The position numbers were made by a program, and so were the translations under genes. From Candidatus Zixiibacteriota bacterium (GTDB lineage: Bacteria > Zixibacteria > MSB-5A5 > GN15 > FEB-12), in NCBI GenBank assembly GCA_020346225.1, contig CP070777.1:2442547-2489475 (forward strand): 46,929 bases of DNA, given 5' to 3'. The first letter of the stretch is position 1; each line of letters begins with the position of its first letter. The notes under the pieces are model-generated. The model was not told the DNA's origin, did no database searches, and worked only from the letters and a program-made list of their open reading frames with translations. Positions 44,316 to 46,929 of the stretch are shown piece by piece.

Positions 44316-46457
44316 TTATTCGATGGGTTTATCGAATGTGTCCGGCGCCAGTTCCGGGTTGATTACAAATTCCGTAATGGTGGTCTTTCCCATATCCTCC
44401 CCGTTTAAAGTCCGGTTGATAACGACAGGTACCTTGACGCCTTCAAACTCCGAGAATTCCTCAAAAGTCTCCTCGATTGTGCCGGCTCCGAAAGGCGTCA
44501 ATTCCCAGAAAGTCCTGCTGACCAGCCGGCCGTCGGCGCCGATACCCAGACTGCAGATGGTCTTACCGTCGCTGCCGGTCAGCGCCACGAAGTCGATGGG
44601 AGCGCCGTTTACATTCACTTTCCCTTCATAAACCACGCCGAACGGCGGGTCATCGGAGCAACGCATTATGTAGACAAAGCTGCGCATCAGGTCCTTGTCG
44701 TTCTCGGCGATGTCCTCGTCGGTCATCGGCACGATCGAGCCGTCGCTGCCCGTCTTCCAACCGCCGTCGCCGTTGCGGATATCGTAATAGGGCTGACCCA
44801 TCATGTAGATTATGTTGCGGCGCTTATCCGGATACTGGTCGGTCGACTCGAGCTGCAGCTCATAGTCGCCCTGCGGCGAGGAAAGGACCAGCTTCGACTT
44901 CACGAAAAGGCAGTTTATCTTCTTGAAGTTCTCCAAACCTCCCGCCACTTCAACCGCTTTGGCCAGCAACGCCATACCTTTGTCAACCGTCTCTTCCGTG
45001 GCCACTACCTCTTTCTCTTCTTCACCGCTCGGAATCGTGATGTCGATGGTCTCCACCGGCCCCAGACCGAGGTTTTCCAGAGGTTCGTCGAATTCGGCGG
45101 CATTGCCCAGAACCAGCACAATCAAATCGTCCGGGTGAAGATTGTTCTTGGCGGCCTCGACCACCGCATCCGGGGTCACTTTTTCGACACCCTGCTTCAC
45201 CTGCTGCAGGTAGTCCTGTGGAATGCCATAAAAGTCGTAGGTCATCATGCGGCTGAGCACCTCCTGCTTGGTGTCGAACTCAAAGACGAACGAATTCAGA
45301 TAGCCGTCCTTCCCCAGGGCCATCTCGTCCGGCGTGGGCGGGTCGGTCGACATCGACCTGATCTGATCGATAATAGCCCGCGCCGCCAGAAGCGTGCTCT
45401 GGGGCTTGGTGGAGGCGTAGGCATAAAAGATTCCCGGAAACGAGAAGTTGGTCGAGAACCGGCCGCGGGTCGAGTACGCCAGACCCATCTTCGTGCGCAC
45501 CGTGGCGGTGATGCGGCTGGAGAAACTCTCTCCCAGAATACTGCTCATCACCAGACGGGCGGCGTGGTCCGGGTCGGTGGTCAGTCCGCCTATGTGCCCG
45601 ATGCGAACATAGGACTGCTCCACATCGGTCTTTTCGATGTAATACACTTTGCTGCGAAAGTCGTAGGTGACTTCCGGCGGCGCGGGCACCGTGACATTGC
45701 CTTGCGGCCAGTCGCCGAAGTAACCCTTGACCTTCTCGACAACCTCCTCGGCGTTGAAATCACCCCAGACGGCCATCTGAATATTCTCGGGATGGAAATA
45801 GGCTTTGTGAAACGCCACGACATCATCCCGGGTGATGGCGTTCAGGGTGGCATACTCGGCGTGACGGGCATATGGTGATTCCGCACCATAAATCAGTTTG
45901 GCGAATTCCCGCCGGACGATTTGCGGCGGCTGGTCGTTGCGGCGGGCAATCCCGCTGCGAAGCTGCATCTTCGTCATATCGATTTTATCTTGATCGAAAA
46001 TCGGACGACGCAGAACTTCGGCCAGCACTTCCAGGCCCGTGTCGGTGTACTCGCTCAGCACATTGACCGACGCCCCCGCGGAGGTCGTGCCGATGAAAGT
46101 CTCCACCGAACCGCCGATGCCCTCCAGAAGCTCGTCGATCTCGTCGCCGCTCCACTTTTCGGTACCGCCGGTGCGCATAACGCTGCCGCAGATGCCCGCC
46201 ATTCCGATTTTCTCGGCCGGTTCCAGGAAATCCCCGCAGTTGACGCGAACCGTCACGTGAAACAGCGGCAGCGACCTGTCTTCCAGCACATATAGGCGCA
46301 TCCCGTTGTCGAGGGTCACCTTCTCGATGTCCGGAATCTTTAATTCACTTAGCTGAGGAAATTTCAGCTTGTCTATATCCTGCGCCAGGGCCGCGGAAGC
46401 GAGCAACGAGAGAGTCAAGGCGCCGACAACGATAACTGTAAAAAGCTTCTTAGTCAT
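44316..46457 (-). CDS. Exported M16-family subunit lacking the zinc site, with LolA-like C-terminus
   Basis: A 713-residue exported protein. Signal peptide 1-25 (cut at ALAQD), then two M16 half-domains to about residue 480. The place of the HxxEH zinc motif reads GMAGICGSVMRTGGT (85-99), so all three ligands or catalytic residues are replaced (G88, G91, S92). The segment SYVRIGHIGGLT and later KMGLAYSTRGRF match the R/Y-type region that non-catalytic M16B partners contribute. The C-terminal ~215 residues resemble LolA-like lipoprotein-sorting proteins (a YPDKRRNIIYMMGQ strand and later ELTPFGAGTIEETF). The active partner should be the upstream gene, 15 bp away. Well-placed GGAG and a strong terminator frame it. 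Confidence 0.88.
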   Translation of the reverse strand: MTKKLFTVIVVGALTLSLLASAALAQDIDKLKFPQLSELKIPDIEKVTLDNGMRLYVLEDRSLPLFHVTVRVNCGDFLEPAEKIGMAGICGSVMRTGGTEKWSGDEIDELLEGIGGSVETFIGTTSAGASVNVLSEYTDTGLEVLAEVLRRPIFDQDKIDMTKMQLRSGIARRNDQPPQIVRREFAKLIYGAESPYARHAEYATLNAITRDDVVAFHKAYFHPENIQMAVWGDFNAEEVVEKVKGYFGDWPQGNVTVPAPPEVTYDFRSKVYYIEKTDVEQSYVRIGHIGGLTTDPDHAARLVMSSILGESFSSRITATVRTKMGLAYSTRGRFSTNFSFPGIFYAYASTKPQSTLLAARAIIDQIRSMSTDPPTPDEMALGKDGYLNSFVFEFDTKQEVLSRMMTYDFYGIPQDYLQQVKQGVEKVTPDAVVEAAKNNLHPDDLIVLVLGNAAEFDEPLENLGLGPVETIDITIPSGEEEKEVVATEETVDKGMALLAKAVEVAGGLENFKKINCLFVKSKLVLSSPQGDYELQLESTDQYPDKRRNIIYMMGQPYYDIRNGDGGWKTGSDGSIVPMTDEDIAENDKDLMRSFVYIMRCSDDPPFGVVYEGKVNVNGAPIDFVALTGSDGKTICSLGIGADGRLVSRTFWELTPFGAGTIEETFEEFSEFEGVKVPVVINRTLNGEDMGKTTITEFVINPELAPDTFDKPIE

Positions 46458-46472
46458 TTTCTCCGCTCCTGG

Positions 46473-46929
46473 CTAACCTTCGATAGTGTTCAGTTTGGCT
46501 ACCGTTCTATTCTGTTTCGTTAGGTACTGCTGAGCCGCGCGCTGCAGGTCTTCTGATGTCAGGGCGTTGATGCGGTCCAGCTGTAAGAAGAGCTGCCGCC
46601 AGTCGCCCCATTGGTTCTCATAACCGGCCAGCGCTATCGCCAGACCGAGGTTGCTGCTCAGACTGTTGATAAGATTCGCCTTGGCCCGTGCTTTGATCTT
46701 CTCAACCTCCTCCGCCGGTATCAACTCGGTCTTCAGCTTCTCAACTTCCGCGAAAATCTGCTCTTCGCATTCTTCGTTCGTGTGGCCCGGTGCCGAAATG
46801 GCGTAAACGATCATCAAACACGGATACTTGTTGCCCGGCCAGCCGGCAAACGAACCGCTCTGCGCCGCTATCTTCTTCTCCTTGACGAGATTCTTGTAAA
46901 GCAGCGAAGTGCGCCCCTGGCCGAGGTAA
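46473..46929 (-). CDS. M16 family peptidase, C-terminal part (5' end outside the window)
   Basis: The open frame continues to the window edge, so only the last ~151 residues are seen. They begin YLGQGRTSLLYKNLVKEKKI, a hallmark of the second M16 half-domain, and include the helix ending NLGLAIALAGYENQWGD. The zinc motif would lie upstream and cannot be checked here. The next gene, 15 bp downstream, is an M16 subunit without HxxEH, which makes this one the likely catalytic partner of a two-gene M16B peptidase. Confidence 0.9.
   Translation of the reverse strand, partial: YLGQGRTSLLYKNLVKEKKIAAQSGSFAGWPGNKYPCLMIVYAISAPGHTNEECEEQIFAEVEKLKTELIPAEEVEKIKARAKANLINSLSSNLGLAIALAGYENQWGDWRQLFLQLDRINALTSEDLQRAAQQYLTKQNRTVAKLNTIEG

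Noticed and set aside
1-46929. CRISPR arrays, insertion sequences, integrases, attachment sites or phage genes
   Set aside because: No direct-repeat arrays, transposase or integrase motifs were found on either strand.

Overview
The window reads as a chromosome segment of a GC-rich, Gram-negative bacterium with a large exported proteome. The best guess is an uncultured lineage of the FCB superphylum, of the Zixibacteria type. The signs are a paired dockerin-like tail on a subtilase, FlgD-Ig / type IX-sorting-like C-termini on very large exported proteins, and MEP-pathway isoprenoid genes beside Ruv and queuosine genes. The phylum is inferred from style of sequence, not from a marker gene. I see no insertion sequence, prophage, CRISPR array or rRNA.

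Positions 1-8733 are housekeeping genes on the plus strand: the end of ruvB, a small unknown gene, a DUF2905 membrane protein, queA, ispD-ispF, a DedA protein, ddl, a HAD hydrolase, an M42 aminopeptidase, cysS and tRNA-Thr(UGU). A GT39-like membrane glycosyltransferase on the minus strand ends inside the tRNA gene, antisense to it.

Positions 10785-24659 are a mixed metabolic and transport region. It holds an ABC-2 exporter pair, an M20 dipeptidase followed by an SDR with an altered active site, two tandem EamA transporters, and a minus-strand group (rubrerythrin-like protein, YccF, M29 aminopeptidase). It continues with a DUF72 protein, two exported or membrane proteins of unknown role (one TPR-like), a pcm-galT pair in which Pcm carries a signal peptide, and a GT-B-like protein. 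Positions 24700-29339 are a signalling pair: an FHA-GAF-PP2C phosphatase followed directly by a transmembrane Ser/Thr kinase with TolB-like and TPR regions. The kinase has GFG where DFG is expected. An MFS transporter follows a clear terminator.

Positions 30655-46929, all minus strand, form an export and proteolysis region. It has four tandem paralogues of about 860 residues each, a subtilisin-like protease with PKD, cohesin-like and dockerin-like modules, and an M16 peptidase pair. The first member of the pair runs off the window. The second lacks the HxxEH zinc site and carries a LolA-like tail. The four-paralogue array beside these proteases is the most unusual content here. Its proteins share a multi-part architecture with no function I can name. 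A second recurring theme is expression: at least four genes have a good -10 hexamer only 4-9 nt before the start codon and no Shine-Dalgarno, which points to leaderless mRNAs.
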